Positions 10,428 to 22,375 are shown, counted from the first letter of the stretch. The stretch is 64,000 nucleotides of DNA from Pictodentalium vernedei (GCA_031216915.1 JAUFNR010000203.1:1-64000), one strand, 5' to 3'. Notes: generated by a model not told the origin, from the sequence alone. Numbers and translations: made by a program.

Positions 10428-12493
10428 CAGCTACAGGACATCCAACGAAATCAGAGAAAGACGTCAAAAACGAACGACGTAAAAATTGTGGGCGTGATCA
10501 AATAAGTTTTATAAACAAACGCGGCTTTTTATTTTTTTCTTTCCACACGAGGAACGCACTGATTTAATGTATTTAATAAATTAAAACTGGTTACCATAAC
10601 TAAATAAATGTTTTATGTCAGAGATAGAATCAGACTCTCAAAATATTCTCTTGAATTCTGGTGAATTGAACAGTTCTTTGCCAACGAAATAGCCGAGGCG
10701 ACAGTGCAACACGCGTGAACTCTTGACCTTCAAGAAGACATGTTGCCTACTGTGTAGCAAACCAGTTTCAGGCGCATCAAATTGTTTGGTTGTTTCCATA
10801 TGACTTTACATGTTTCCTATTAACCGATGACATTAATGTCATAAAACTTCGAGGTGCACAGCATTTTCTGATCAAAATTAACACACACGAAAGATTTTTT
10901 GACAAAAAACACGCCGATTTCATTGTTTTCCAAGAGAGTTCGATGGGCTGTCGGCAGACGTGAAACGACTGATTTTTTGCTTCACTCTGTTTTGTTTCGC
11001 CTGTTTAAATGTTTCGCACTCGCTGAATTGTTTACATCAACGAGTGTTTCTATTTTTAAATCACTGTGTGACATCGAAAAGAAAGTTGCCGAGAACTCGT
11101 GTTTCAAAATCATCTTTGTTTCCGTCACTTGTTCTAACATGAATTCATCATGTTCATGCAGTAATACCGTCTCAAAACCAGTTACAAGTTACAAATTTTA
11201 TGTGCCTGGAATAAAATGATTTTTAACGTTGGAAGGTTTTTTTTTGTTGCTCTTGTTTCTGTTTTTATTTGAAGTTCCGCTGTGGCGTAAAAATGGCTAA
11301 AGTTGTCTGTTCTGTATTCAAGCTCTACTCTACGTCACTACTAGTCATTTACAATACACATAGATCATACTGACAAAGCCTTGCAGTGTTCTATTTTCTA
11401 ACAGCATAGGTGGACTGTGATTGTGAAATTAAATGTGATTTGTTTTCTACAGCCCTGGATACAACATGTCCAGAGCCCACATTCTTTACAACCTCAATAG
11501 CCGCAACACCTCATGTGAAGCGCAGTAACGTGTGACCAGTGTCGATGCTACTGGTGGGGGTGAGGTGAAGGACATTTACCTCGTCCCCAAACGTAGATTT
11601 TGCCAGCCATCCCCTTTCTCCCATTCATCACAAACACATTCACACACCCTCTCTAACACAAACATTGAGTCTCTGCTTTTTTTTTGTTATTCCCCTACAC
11701 ACCCAGCCGATGAACTTATCCTGTATGGCAGTAAAGAATTACAAGTTCGAATGCAGTTAGCCTACACAGTTTGTGAATCTTGCCCTCAAAATATGGGTCG
11801 TAGGACCTACCTCATTATTTTCAACGTTCAAAAACTGTGTAAACCTTTAAACGCCACCAGAATAGTCCGAAGGCACAATTTTTTGTCTGTTTTTTTTTTT
11901 TTATCTGAGAGGAGAGGTCAGGGAGCTTGAGAAAAAATGAATCACCTCACCCCCCCCCCCCCCCCCCAAAAAAAAAAAAAAAAAAAAAAAAATTATGATA
12001 AACAAATAAATAAATAAAAATAAAAATAAAACAGTCTAATAAGTCTTCAAGGATTCCTCCTGCCTTAAAAATTATTGATATGCACCTCTACCCCCCCCCC
12101 CCAACGCCCCCTCCCCATGGGGAGAATATCATGTCCCCTACTTGCTCCCGCCCCTCCATGCAAGATTTTCTAGCGCCGCTCCTGCTACTGGTCAACTTGG
12201 GTAGCTCACCACTGTGTCAGTTTTTCTTTCAATTGGAGCTTTATTAATTTTCTGATCGTGATGCAACTCAGGTATATTTATTTAAGAAAATTCAAGTATC
12301 TTTCAAAACTTTCCTTCGAAGCTGTTCGAGAAACATTTCTCGGTTCTGGTAATAGTTGCTGGGACCAATAATGTATACCATTTTCCTAAACTAATTTTAA
12401 GAAGGGATTTGCGTTTCAAAAAAGTAGAAAGTTAAAAAAAAATCCTTCATTTTTTTCCAGTCCTCATAGGAGGCGGGGGAGGGTGGTGCGTCA
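10428..12493. other. No gene recognised; poly-C/poly-A simple sequence
   Basis: A 106-codon open stretch on the + strand at 10899-11219 has no motif, signal peptide or splice context that I recognise, and I do not call it a gene. A C tract followed by an A tract lies at about 11950-11991. More C tracts lie near 12091-12101. Confidence 0.55.
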
Positions 12494-12869
12494 GCTGTAA
12501 ACAAAAATACACGAGGCCCAAAATTTAGCCCTTGGAGTCAGAAAAACATTTGCAAGGACACTAGGCCCGTGGGGTGCGCCCCCCCCCCCTTCCGAAGGCG
12601 AACCATTTTTTTCAAATCCACTTTTTCCACATTTATTTCGCTGATAAAAGACCTTTGAGCATTGTTATATATTTGGTGGTCACTTAAGAACATGATAGGT
12701 AAAAGATATAGGTTTTATTTGCTTTGAAAGTTACTTCTTTTGTTTTCATATTTCTCATCAAAATGGATTTTTGCACACACACACACACACAAAATGGCTC
12801 AAATTTTGTTTTTAGGTAGTCCAGGGGCGGAATGTTGCTTTTTCAGCCTCGTGTATTTTTTTTTACAGC
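12494..12869. mobile_element. MITE-like element with 24-bp terminal inverted repeats
   Basis: The left end GCTGTAAACAAAAATACACG is mirrored by CGTGTATTTTTTTTTACAGC at the right end. The repeat continues imperfectly inward (GGCCCAAAATTTAGCCCTTGGA against the complement of TCCAGGGGCGGAATGTTGC). The element is 376 bp with no coding capacity and contains a (CA)n tract at about 12775-12790. A related end lies at 13109. Confidence 0.75.
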
Positions 12870-13108
12870 GGACCTCCCACTAGTCCTCATGAACTGACGT
12901 CCCTTGGTGACAACTGAGTTCTTTTTCCTGATGAAACATGAAAGAATAATCTTGTTCGAATGATTGGTTGGGTGGTAAGGTAGACTGCATGTAATCTGAA
13001 ATAATTAGATGATGTGATTTCACAGCAGCATGATCACAAACACACATACCCAACAACGGAGAAGGGATGGATACCCGTGAGCGGTGGGGATGGAGGGGGG
13101 GGGGGGGA

Positions 13109-13280
13109 TCTGTAAAAATAATACACTAGGTCCGAAAAGCAATGTTCTGCCTTGGATTATCCAGAAAAACAGTTTGAGCATAAAAAATTGTCTTTTTTTT
13201 GGGGGGGGGGGGGGGGGGCATTTTTTTTCAATTTTAATGTACGACAACCTTTGAAAAATAACTTTCAAGGCAAATGAAAC
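13109..13280. mobile_element. Partial copy of the 12.5-kb MITE family
   Basis: CTGTAAAAATAATACACTAG, then GTCCGAAAAGCAATGTTCTG, matches the inverted right end of the 12494-12869 element (CTGTAAAAAAAAATACACGA, then GGCTGAAAAAGCAACATTCCG). The interior is interrupted by a G tract (13201-13218), and a second end was not found. Confidence 0.6.
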
Positions 13281-13297
13281 CGTCATGTTCTTAACTA

Positions 13298-13594
13298 CAG
13301 TCGGCAATCAATAACTCGAAATCGGACGATTCGAATATGAGATAACTTGAGGTTAGCTATCGGTCCAAGCAATCAGGGACTAGCAATCCCTCTCCACCTC
13401 CTCCCAGGAAATTTAGACCGTCGCTGTTCTATATTTTTGGGAGGTGTGGAAGTGGTTCCTTTGTCCAGATTACAAGTGTCTGTGTTCTTGTGTTCAAGGC
13501 CTCCAAATTCTTCAAATACATCTGAAGTGCATAACTCGAAGACCGGGATAAGTCGAAGGTATCGGTCGATCCCGTAAACTTCGAGTTTCGTCTG
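13298..13594. mobile_element. Putative pogo/Tc1-type MITE (297 bp) with TA flanks
   Basis: The element begins TA-CAGTCGGCAATCAATAACTC and ends AACTTCGAGTTTCGTCTG-TA. The ends are imperfectly inverted (CAGNCG, then AACTCGAA), and both are flanked by TA, the target of the Tc1/mariner/pogo group. Inner repeats of ATAACTCGAA and ATAAGTCGAAGGTATCGG are typical of pogo-like non-autonomous elements as I recall them. There is no coding capacity. Confidence 0.6.
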
Positions 13595-14604
13595 TACATG
13601 TGAATTGTGATTCTGCAAAGCGTGTTAATAGTGGTGTCGAAAAGTACTGAATGGCAACAAAATTTAGAATTGCATGGGAAGACAATCTTGCAGTACATTG
13701 TACTTCAAGATAACTTGTTAATGGAAGCTCGAGGCAACAAAATATTACAGATGCCTCTCTGTGCATGTATGCATGTAGTGGTTGATCCTGACACCTCGAT
13801 CCACTTCCAGATTCGTGTTTAGAGCCTCCGACAAATACGTTTACTGAAAAATCATAACGCCTCCAATTTTCCAACCACATGTAATTTATTGGTTGATACT
13901 GGGAAATTAATAGAGGAAATATTGTCACCAAGATGAGATACGCGATTGCTCATTCTCACACATTTTTTCTAACTTTAGAGTCAGTGTCAGTGACCCCCCT
14001 CCCCTCCACCCCCCCCCCCCCCCAAAAAAAAAAAAAAAAAAAAAAACTCTCCCGAGACGTCAGGTCACTAAAGGCCGGATACAGAAATATGGGGAGCCTG
14101 GGAAGCCTCGAGTAGAAGCTCAGTTTTCTCTTACGCTCATAACATTGAGATCCCGAAGTGATCTGGGCGACGAGCGGCTTAATTGGGGTCTTGTGGGGGT
14201 GTGTTACCCCAAATAAATTTGGATTTCTGGAGGCTCTCATGAAGTTTCTGAAAGAGCACTCTGAGCTCCAAAATGTGGAACATTTCAACAGGAAAATGGT
14301 TATTTCGAACAATATGACAAAATTCCCTGCCAAATGTGGGGGCTCTTCAAATGTGGGGCCCTGGGCGTCCGCCCAGTCTGCCCATTCTTAAATACGGCCC
14401 TAAGGTTACCTGGCAGCTCTGGGAATATTTGTTTCAGTTTTTCTCATCGAATAAAGGGATGTATGACCTATTTGTGGCCTATAACAGCCTCTCCAGACAA
14501 AAGGAGTAAAACTTGTGACAGTATCTATCAGTCACATGTTTAGGTTTCTTGTATAGAAGTCTCATACGGATCATTAGCTGAACCTAACTTTGATTTAAAT
14601 ACAA
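13595..14604. other. No gene recognised; poly-C/poly-A tract
   Basis: Simple sequence CCC(n) followed by AAA(n) lies at about 14009-14045. Moderately long open frames overlap on both strands (for example about 14158-14391), but none shows a domain or a convincing splice context. Confidence 0.5.
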
Positions 14605-14830
14605 TTTGCGATTTATGTATTTATTTATTGGTGCCAGCATCAAGGCTATATCATGACTCAACATAACTATAAAGTCAAGTCTTGCCAATCATTTATGCCT
14701 GTTTCCCACTTACTGAGGGATGGCACCCAGCGGCGTTGGTTACCAAGTCCTATTTTACCAACGGAGACAGGTGGAGGAGAATAATCTACACCAGTGGACA
14801 TGCAGACTTTTATATCCTGGGTGTCCCACG
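14605..14830 (-). mobile_element. SINE-like element, second body type, copy 1
   Basis: On the - strand the element ends GGCACCAATAAATAAATA, the same tail as the other SINEs. Its body contains GGTAAAATAGGACTTGGTAA, which matches 62594-62613 (GGTAAAATAGGACCTGGTCA). The rest of the body differs from the 4.1-kb family. The 5' end and any Pol III promoter were not resolved. Confidence 0.6.
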
Positions 14831-16633
14831 GGAAGAAGTTTTGAGATTGATATTGATGAGTTTGATATCACCAACACACATACCCCAACATGCGGCCAAA
14901 CACACTGAGCTTGATAACCCCTCCCGGCAAAGATTGAGACTAATGACTATCGGGCAAATTTCAAAGGAAACTCATATTGGTCTTGGCTGAATCTATATTT
15001 GATTTCAAGACGTTTTAAAATTGAAATTGTTCAGTTTGATGGCCCGCTCCACGAATTATATAGGACGTACATGTTCAGACCCAAACGTGTTTCAATGTTA
15101 TGTTTAAAATCGAGACGCATTTTGGAGTTACGCTTCATCACAACTAAATGCGTTTAGAAATTCCACACTAAGTAGTGTTTTGGAGCAACTGAACATCCTA
15201 ACGCGTTCCCGAATTGGACACAAACTGACGAGAAAAAACTCTTTTGTACGTAATCCTTGCACTTCAGAGGCAGTGAGAAATTGAATACGAGATTTTGCAA
15301 GCATTTTGGTGTTTAAATTCCAAACTGAATAAATGACACTCAGAAATCATGTCTTTGTCTTGTGAATATCAATTAATCCAAAGCTTGTTTGGGGGACAAA
15401 AAATAAGAGAAAATAACAATTTAAAATTAATGGGCAACACTTTAATATTTAGCAAAAAAACAAACAAAACCCGAGCCTGTATTTGTTTAATAATTTTTAC
15501 AGTGGTCCGAGAATAGGCCTATGCGCATATGCATGGGAGGGGGGGGGGGGGGGGGGATAAATACTCACTGGCGTAGCAAGGATTTTTGACTGGGGTGGCA
15601 AAATATACGAACGAATGTATGTATAGTATGCTAGGGTGGTACATTTAGACAATTCTCTATTCAGAACTGTGCAAATGGAAGACTTAAGAGTCACTGGTAC
15701 TGCATAGAGAATAATAAAATTTTACCACAAAATTATCAGGGTGAATTTTAATGCAGTAGTGTTGTATGTGAATCCATCCATGAATAAATCTCTAAGAATT
15801 GTTTTCCTGAAGTCATCATTAAGTGTGACAGGATATGTTACAGGCATAATATATCACGCTGGCTGGAAGGCGGTGGGAGTGAGTACGCACTACCGTTGGT
15901 TGGAGATTCGGTGTTAGTTCTCTCGAGAAAAAATTGTCATCCGTGCTCTGATGCCTCTTCGACGTTGTGCACGTTGGCCCATATTGCCATTATTGGAGAT
16001 GGCACTGTAAAATTTCTGTTGGTCCCGTTTCTTCTTCTTCTGCTTTCTTTTTTTTGGGATGGGTGGGGGGGGGGGGGGTGGGGGGTCGTGTGTTCGTGGA
16101 TTTTCCTTATTCAATTTGCCGATGCATGGAAAGCAACCGAAAACGTGAAAAAAGCATCACCCCCGACCCCTCCCCCCTCCCTCATCAACAAAAAAAAAAA
16201 TGAACAAGAAATAAACAAAAATGAAAAACCTGACAGCTCGGGAAAACAAAAATCTTTTTCAAAATTTTCTTTGCAGATTGCTCCTCTCACACCATGAATT
16301 AAATCATATCCACAGTGAATTAAAGCCCAGATGTTAGTTTGTTATCTTCCTTCACTTTTAAATAATGCATTTTTTTCGAAAAAGAAATAACTTCTTACAG
16401 TTCGCTAAACGTTCACATTTTCACGAGAGATAACGTTGCACATATGAATAGTATAAGTATTACGTTGAAACGTCAAACGGTCGAATCAAGTTATGGGGCT
16501 CTTGGACTTCCGACTTTACACGTCGCGTTGACCCATTTATAAATGTCAGATAAACCTAAAGTAAACTTAGTTGGAATCCTCGTTTTCAGGAGAGTAGAGA
16601 TGTAACTCTAACTCAGTTTCCATTTTTGACCCC
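14831..16633. other. No gene recognised; G-rich homopolymers
   Basis: G tracts lie at about 15538-15556 and 16065-16086, with a C-rich/A-rich stretch at 16160-16200. The open frames around 15896-16297 are driven by these tracts. No host gene or recognisable transposon is seen. Confidence 0.55.
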
Positions 16634-16656
16634 TAAGGTCCCTTTTCGCAGCTCAC
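16634..16656 (-). repeat. 23-bp inverted repeat, right copy (partner at 10405)
   Basis: TAAGGTCCCTTTTCGCAGCT followed by CAC is the exact complement of 10405-10427. Outside the 23 bp the flanks differ. Confidence 0.6.
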
Positions 16657-16758
16657 AGCCCAAATATTGTGATGAGTTGACGTTAACATGGTCTGAGGTT
16701 TGCGGCTCGGAGCTTATGTTCCACCGAGACACTACCCGTAGCCTAAAACCTACATTGG

Positions 16759-16849
16759 GGATACACGAGAGGCTTATTTACTAAACTTGTGATCGTGAAA
16801 AGTTGCCTTGTTCTGTCACAGGTTTAGTAAATAAACCTCTCGTGTATCC
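16759..16849. repeat. Palindromic element with about 34-bp arms
   Basis: The arms 16759-16792 (GGATACACGAGAGGCTTATT, then TACTAAACTTGTGA) and 16816-16849 are complementary with a couple of mismatches, around a 23-base loop. It is a hairpin-forming MITE-like repeat with no coding capacity. Confidence 0.8.
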
Positions 16850-16863
16850 ACGACGGCATTTGA

Positions 16864-17245
16864 TATATATTTATTATTTTATTGGTGTTTAAGGTCACAT
16901 ACTTATGCACAATGGCTAATCATGACCGTGACAGTTTTACGGGTGGAGGAAGCCGGAGTACCCGGAGAGAACCACCCAGCAACGACGAGCAGCTGCCAGC
17001 TCCCCAACATCGTAACTCCGCACTGCAGCACAGGCAGGGTTAGCGTGGTTGAAGACATGCGCACGATCGACGTGCAGTACGCCTTAGTACACGGCGTCAT
17101 CGTGCCCCCATGTGGACAGTCGGGGTGAAGTGCCTTGCAGAGCTCGAATCAGTCGCTGAAATGGTCACCCAACTACTAACCGCGCTCGACTTTGCTTAAC
17201 TTCGGTGATCTGACGAGAACCGGTTACCGCGACGCCGCCGCGCCC
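16864..17245 (-). mobile_element. SINE with 5S rRNA-derived head
   Basis: Read on the - strand, the 5' part (about 17240-17160) contains CCGGTTCTCGTCAGATCACC, then GAAGTTAAGC, then GCGCGGTTAGTA and TTGGGTGACC. These are diagnostic 5S rRNA segments, including the internal promoter region. After it comes the same body as the tRNA-headed copies (CACATGGGGGCACGATG; TACTAAGGCGTACTGCACGT; TCTTCAACCA; GGTGGTTCTCTCCGGGTACT; CCCGTAAAACTGTCACGG), ending GTGACCTTAAACACCAATAA. It is therefore a SINE3-type (5S-headed) retroposon rather than a 5S gene, because the 5S part is partial and joined to the SINE body. Confidence 0.9.
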
Positions 17246-17938
17246 CCGTCGGCACTTGATAAAAAATCAATAAACCACATAAACTCATTCCATCTTAGTT
17301 CAAATCGTAAATCAGTTTGTAATTTAAACAACACTTCATCCGAAACACCGTCAGCACACGTGAAACATCCAGAAAAATGAAGCGGCTTGCTAGTCACTCC
17401 ATTGACGCAGTTACGAAGCGTGCGACGTCATTTCAAATATTTCGCGTTGTGACGTCAGACGGTAACATTTGCTACTTGAGCCGTAAACATACAATATACT
17501 AAGCGAGCTCTCGTCCAATCAGAGGAGGGAGATTTAGAGTCTTATTGGAACATAAAGCTGCATGGTGAGTACGTTGAGGTACCAGCATTTTATGTTGGTT
17601 TTCTGATTACGTTTTGTGAATTTAATTTTTAGATATTAGTGTGTTTATTATTAATATAAATTATTTGATGTTGTTTCAGTAGCAGGTAGTGATACTTCAT
17701 TTTAATAGTTGTCTCACTCATGTGTAATTTGGAGGAAATTTCAAGAATTTTTAGCCCCAATATATATTCAAAAGAAATTCGTCGCACAAAGTTAAAAGCG
17801 AATTCAGAGCCTTTTGCTTGATATTGATATGGTGAACAGCATTTAGTTGGCAAGTTAAAACTTGAATTACCTACATTCTAGGGTGTACCAACCATGTTTC
17901 AGTTTTGTCATTTCATTTTCATATCAGTTATGCTAAAT
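17246..17938. other. No gene recognised
   Basis: The stretch has TGACGTCA-like words around 17427-17456 and a dyad of unclear meaning. No coding signal or named repeat could be supported. Confidence 0.5.
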
Positions 17939-18189
17939 TTAACCCTTTACCTAACATGAAAAGCAGACGACACTTGCAAACAACATTTTTGAATAACTAA
18001 TTTTTTTAATTTTTGGTCTCAAAAACATAGGTTATGACCCCTCTTTGGAACGAGCTCGACGAGCTCGTTCCAAAGAGGGGTCAGAACCTATGTTTTTGGG
18101 ACAAAATATGAAACAATAATGAAAATTAATTGGCGATTTTTAAGAATAGCGCTGGCCGGTTTTGATGGTTACGTTGGATAAAGGGTTAA
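17939..18189. mobile_element. piggyBac-like MITE, copy A (251 bp including TTAA ends)
   Basis: The element is bounded by TTAA-CCCTTTACCTAAC on the left and GTTGGATAAAGGG-TTAA on the right. TTAA targets with ends starting CCC are the signature of piggyBac-type elements. The centre is a near-perfect hairpin: CATAGGTTATGACCCCTCTT, then GGAACGAGCTCG, then CGAGCTCGTTCC and its mirror. Copies or fragments occur at 21560, 28283, 29916 and 36401. There is no coding capacity. Confidence 0.85.
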
Positions 18190-20305
18190 CTCTCATACTG
18201 AACACGATGCAACATCTATCACTGTTTGAACAAGTTTCAGAAATCTGCCTGATTCTTGAAACGTGTTCTGAAAGTGATGTGTCGAATAAAGTTTATCATC
18301 CTCAATATTATAAGAAATTTTAACTTCAGTTAAATGTCGTATTCAATCAATGCACATGATCATAGATGAATTCCACATTTTTTGCCCAATATGAATGCCA
18401 AAAGCAGCTTAGAGAACAATTAGCTAGTTGAAACACCTACATTTTTCAAGAGTTGTTTTCTATCTCCTTGGTTCTATTTTTGTTACTTCACTTTTGTGTT
18501 TTCCTTCTGATGATTGAAAAAAATATTTGTCATTCCTAAGTTCAGTTTTGCACTTTTTCATTGAAATTTCCACTTGATGATGAGTATTTTGATCAACAGA
18601 CCTCACATTGGTTGTCTGATACACATAGTGGCAATCAGGTTTAATGCTCCAATTTTTACAGAACATCAAATCCCTATATAAATCAGTTGACCAATCTTTC
18701 AGCTGGCACAGGTTCAGTAACATTTATACAAATGCACGTGTATTCCTCAATGAGTGAACCACTCTAAAATCTAAACTAGTTCAAACAAGTAACTGTTATG
18801 CAATATTATTCCAACACCACCTGACAATCCCAATGTGTGAATTGTTCAAACTTCTCAGCTTGGGCATTTGTTTAGCATATATTCAGTTCCCAGAATAATA
18901 CCAAATAATAATAACCTGATAATTCTATCATAAATGTGTTAGCATTTCAGTTACTAGAATCAATTTTATGCCCCCTTTCATGGCTTCATTTTCAACCCCA
19001 TCTCCCGGAACCCCCTAGTTGGAAATTCACTACTCCCCCCCGGAAACCTCTAGCCACATCCCTGGAAAGAGGTTATGACTCTCCGATTTCTCCGCGACTC
19101 GCACGGCCCTTTGAGTGAGACAAGGGGCAATCTTGTTGTTCTCAACAACAAACAACATGATCCAATTTTCCCGACAATTATTCTTTGAAGAAACATCTAC
19201 ATGTAGTCTTGAGCATTTCTAATCTCTGAACATATTTAATCCACTGCACAACATGATGGAAACATTATTCAGCTGATTCGATTAACAAAAGATTCGATTC
19301 GCGAATCCGTTGCACGATTCGATTCGAGAATCGACTTGAAGTCACATATAATCCGATTCGATGTGCTTTTGGTGTGTACTCATTTTATGTTTTCAAATTT
19401 CGAGGGGTTCGTTCTCAAACTTGTATAACCTTGACCTCACTGCCGGAAACACTTATAGTAATTACAAATTGCGAAATGAAGAAAGGATAATATCAATGCT
19501 CCATACCTATATTCCCGGACACCAACTGTGGTTCTTGGCGCTCGAGTCTACAAATTGTAACGTTGACAGCTTGCATTTGAAGTTGAACCAATAAGGACCA
19601 TGGGTGTATTCAGGGGGGGGGGGGGGGGGGGCGCACCTGGCGAGCGCCCCTCCTATTTTTGTAATTCATTTTTTTTACAAGCACTGATACAAAGGGTGAC
19701 GATATTATTGGCGATAACACGAGGGCAACCTTTGGTAGTGGATGTCCACGTCTTATCGCCGATAATACCGCTCCCCATGCAAACAGCTATAGGCGTAGCT
19801 CCTACGCAGGTCTTGTGTAACTCGATATAAATTGGATTCTTTTCTTCAAAATTTAAATGCTGGAATATTTCTGTTGGAAAACATTGTGGTTATGTGCAAA
19901 GAAGCCAGTGGAGAGCCACACTGACTTTCCATGTTCCAACATTTTCCCACGAGATCCCCTCCGGGCCCCGCTGAAAAGAGTGGGATATCCCCTCTTGTTT
20001 TCGTCCCTAACTCGCTATGATCGAGTGATGCTTCGCATCTTGACCCACGACTGAGATGTGGCGCCCCCTCAAACCCAGAATTCTGGGTCCGCCACCGGGG
20101 ATGGCATGAGACATTCTATCAAGATCGACTAGGAATTGATATGTAATTGTGCAAATAAAAATATAATATATAATTCAGTTTGTTGATGGCCCAGACAAGC
20201 TATTAGTTAAGCCTTTGGAGCCTAATTCCGACTTTGATGACGTTTTAATGCAACAGAATAGGTGCCTCAACATGCATTGTTTCGGTAAACTCAAAACCTT
20301 GTCAG
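18190..20305. other. No gene recognised; scattered repeat fragments
   Basis: A segment with TTCGATTCGAGAATCGA-type inverted words lies at 19278-19360 and resembles material at 40.5 and 47.8 kb. A G tract lies at 19611-19631. GGCGCCCCCTCAAACCCAGA near 20060 looks like a dispersed-repeat fragment. No protein could be recognised. Confidence 0.5.
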
Positions 20306-20364
20306 TTGTTTCTAGGCAAGTCTTGGCTGCCTCTGTAGGCAGCCAAGACTTGACTAGAAACAAC
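20306..20364. repeat. Palindrome related to the core of the 32-kb DNA element
   Basis: GTTGTTTCTAGGCAAGTCTT, then GGCTGCC, a short loop and the complementary arm make a 59-bp hairpin. The core AAGTCTTGGCTGCC...GGCAGCCAAGACTT is the same as that inside the elements at 31932 and 58840, but the flanking sequence is not. Confidence 0.8.
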
Positions 20365-21559
20365 CGAAAAGCCACAGGGAAGTAGACTTTTGAACTTTCA
20401 AAGTGTAACGAAAATGTATAATACTCTCCAGGCCCTTACGAGTTAATCATTGCCTTAAGCGATCGATATGTTATCCATGCCGTAAGAGGTGCGTCGCCTA
20501 CAACAGATGGCCATCCTGTATCCCGGCGGAGACGCAAACTGGGCGTGACGAATTAGTCATATAAGCCGTCAGGCAAGCAGACCCGAAAACGCGAGTGAAT
20601 GCAACGGGATGTCTCATGTACTCGTCGTTTCAATATAACTCATTAAAAACTATTGCGTTGTTCACAAAAGAAACCACTGAACCGACTCGAGGAGATTTTT
20701 GTCTGATATTTTAAGAATATTGGAAATATTGGGTAGTCAATGTCCGCCTGAATGAACGTTTGGAACTACAGCAGGGTCGATGGGTGTCAGAATGATTTGA
20801 CGAGCCCAATGGTAGTATTATTTGGCCAGAGACCGTCCGTTAAGGGCAGTAGCAATTATTAGACTGATGCGAAGACAAAGGCGAGATGTCTTGGTAAGTT
20901 GTTAATCGAGCTGGTCGAGTCTGTATAATCTAAACGTAGATTCTGTTGGAAAGAGCTATCGTAGATTCGAGTCAAGCCAGGTGCATGGGATGTATGAGTG
21001 AAAGCCAGACAAACTTTATGCATGAAAATTGTTTATTAAAACTGTCTGCAGAGAGTGATCGAATAGATCCGAATAATGAGATAAGACGTTGAGGTGATTG
21101 TCTGACAAACTGTTAAAAGAACCACCTGCAGGTACTCAACGCCGCAGAACAGACAAGGCATCAGCATCGCAGAATTCTATTATAGTTAAAGTCTTTCTTT
21201 TCACACTGTAAAACTGTGTATCTCTCTTCGAATTGTATGATAAAGTAAATCAAAAAAAAATATTGATGAAGTGTGTTTTCCCTCGTGCAATTATCTTTTC
21301 ACTGAACGATAATGTTCACTTCGATCAATCACTGCATCTGCTCATCCGTTAGTTTAAACTGTCTTTGAAAAAAAAATGTCATCGCTATAACACAAGCACT
21401 GGGGGGTTTGGGAATTAATAATTCAGTATAACATCCCCAAAGATACCAGGGTGAGGTATCAAACGCCATATTTTTTTCTTTTTCTTTCTGTTAACTATTA
21501 TAGTGTCATTTTGTCGAAATGAAGATTGAAACTTCGAGTACCGTTCGCCGTTTTCTTGT
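20365..21559. other. No gene recognised
   Basis: I see no coding segment, RNA gene or repeat I can name in this 1.2 kb. Confidence 0.5.
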
Positions 21560-21804
21560 TAACCATTTTACGCAACGAATCGGTCGCACCCGCCCGCATA
21601 ATATACACATTCAGCAGTTGAAACATTTTTTTTCAGAAACTTTCAACAAAACCATATCATGTGACCCCTCTTTAGAACGAGCTCGATGAGCTCGTTCCAA
21701 TGAGGGATAACATGATATGGTTTTGTTGAATTTTTTAAAAACATTTTCCGAAAATAAATTAAAGTAACAAATTTTGATATCGTCAGTGTTGGGTAAATGG
21801 TTAA
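21560..21804. mobile_element. piggyBac-like MITE, copy B (diverged)
   Basis: The ends are TTAA-CCATTTTACGCAAC and GTTGGGTAAATGG-TTAA. The central hairpin (ACCATATCATGTGACCCCTC, then TTTAGAACGAGCTCG, and its mirror) keeps the GAGCTCG dyad of copy A but has a different outer stem sequence. The length is 245 bp, close to copy A. Confidence 0.82.
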
Positions 21805-22072
21805 ATGCAGTGCTGTAATTTACTGTTGGAAAGGGCTCGTTGAGACTTTTTTTCAATTGGGTGCTTAAACAGCATATCAATGGGGTTCTCAAATAAACTT
21901 TGGGCGCAAGATTGGATATTTAAGGTTTGTTAGATTTGCCTTAGCGCTAGAGCCGTCAATTTATCAACCTGTACTATAAATCATTCAGATTTTAATATTA
22001 TTGACGTTGCGTGACGAACATATTTTATTTGCTTTGTTACCAAAGATCAAACTGCCGAAGAAACCAACGACA

Positions 22073-22375
22073 ATGGACGCGCACACGACGGCAGCATATC
22101 ATATGATTCTCTTGATGTGTACTTTTTGTTGGTGTTCCTCAAATCATGTGACCAAGATAAACGTTTGTCCAGGTCGCATGCAGAATAGCGCAAATATTTT
22201 GTCAGAGATACGAGTTAATCACCAGCTACAATGTAGCAGAGCTTGTAGAGATACAAGGAAATGTCAGTCAGCAAACTTCATACAGGGGCACGAAGATTCC
22301 AAATGTCTACTGCTGGCGGAGACTGCCAACTGTGAAAAGTTATCTGTGAATGAATTCTCCGACTTCTTAACGCTG
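22073..22375 (+). CDS. Exon 1: secreted PAN-EGF-fibrinogen-related protein (signal peptide and PAN/apple-like domain)
   Basis: This exon encodes residues 1-101 of a predicted 350-residue secreted protein. The chosen start is the ATG at 22073. Residues 1-25 form a signal peptide with the hydrophobic core MILLMCTFCW. A second ATG at residue 11 would give a shorter but still plausible signal. Residues about 31-95 carry six cysteines in a PAN/apple-like pattern (VCPGR; LQCSRAC; KCQSANF; SKCLL; NCE). PAN domains bind proteins or carbohydrates. The exon ends at a consensus donor (CTG|GTGAGT) in phase 0, and the open frame beyond it only enters a poly-T/poly-G tract. The next exon in phase is at 26824. 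Gene structure is inferred from sequence alone. Confidence 0.78.

Noticed and set aside
10899-11219. 106-codon plus-strand open frame
   Set aside because: No motif, signal peptide, membrane segment pattern or splice context; the length is within chance expectation for this window.
13020-13307. Proline-rich minus-strand frame
   Set aside because: It is produced by G/C homopolymer tracts and overlaps a MITE fragment; no domain is present.
16864-17245. A genuine 5S rRNA gene
   Set aside because: Only part of the 5S sequence is recognisable and it runs directly into a SINE body and A/T-rich tail, so it is a 5S-derived retroposon head.
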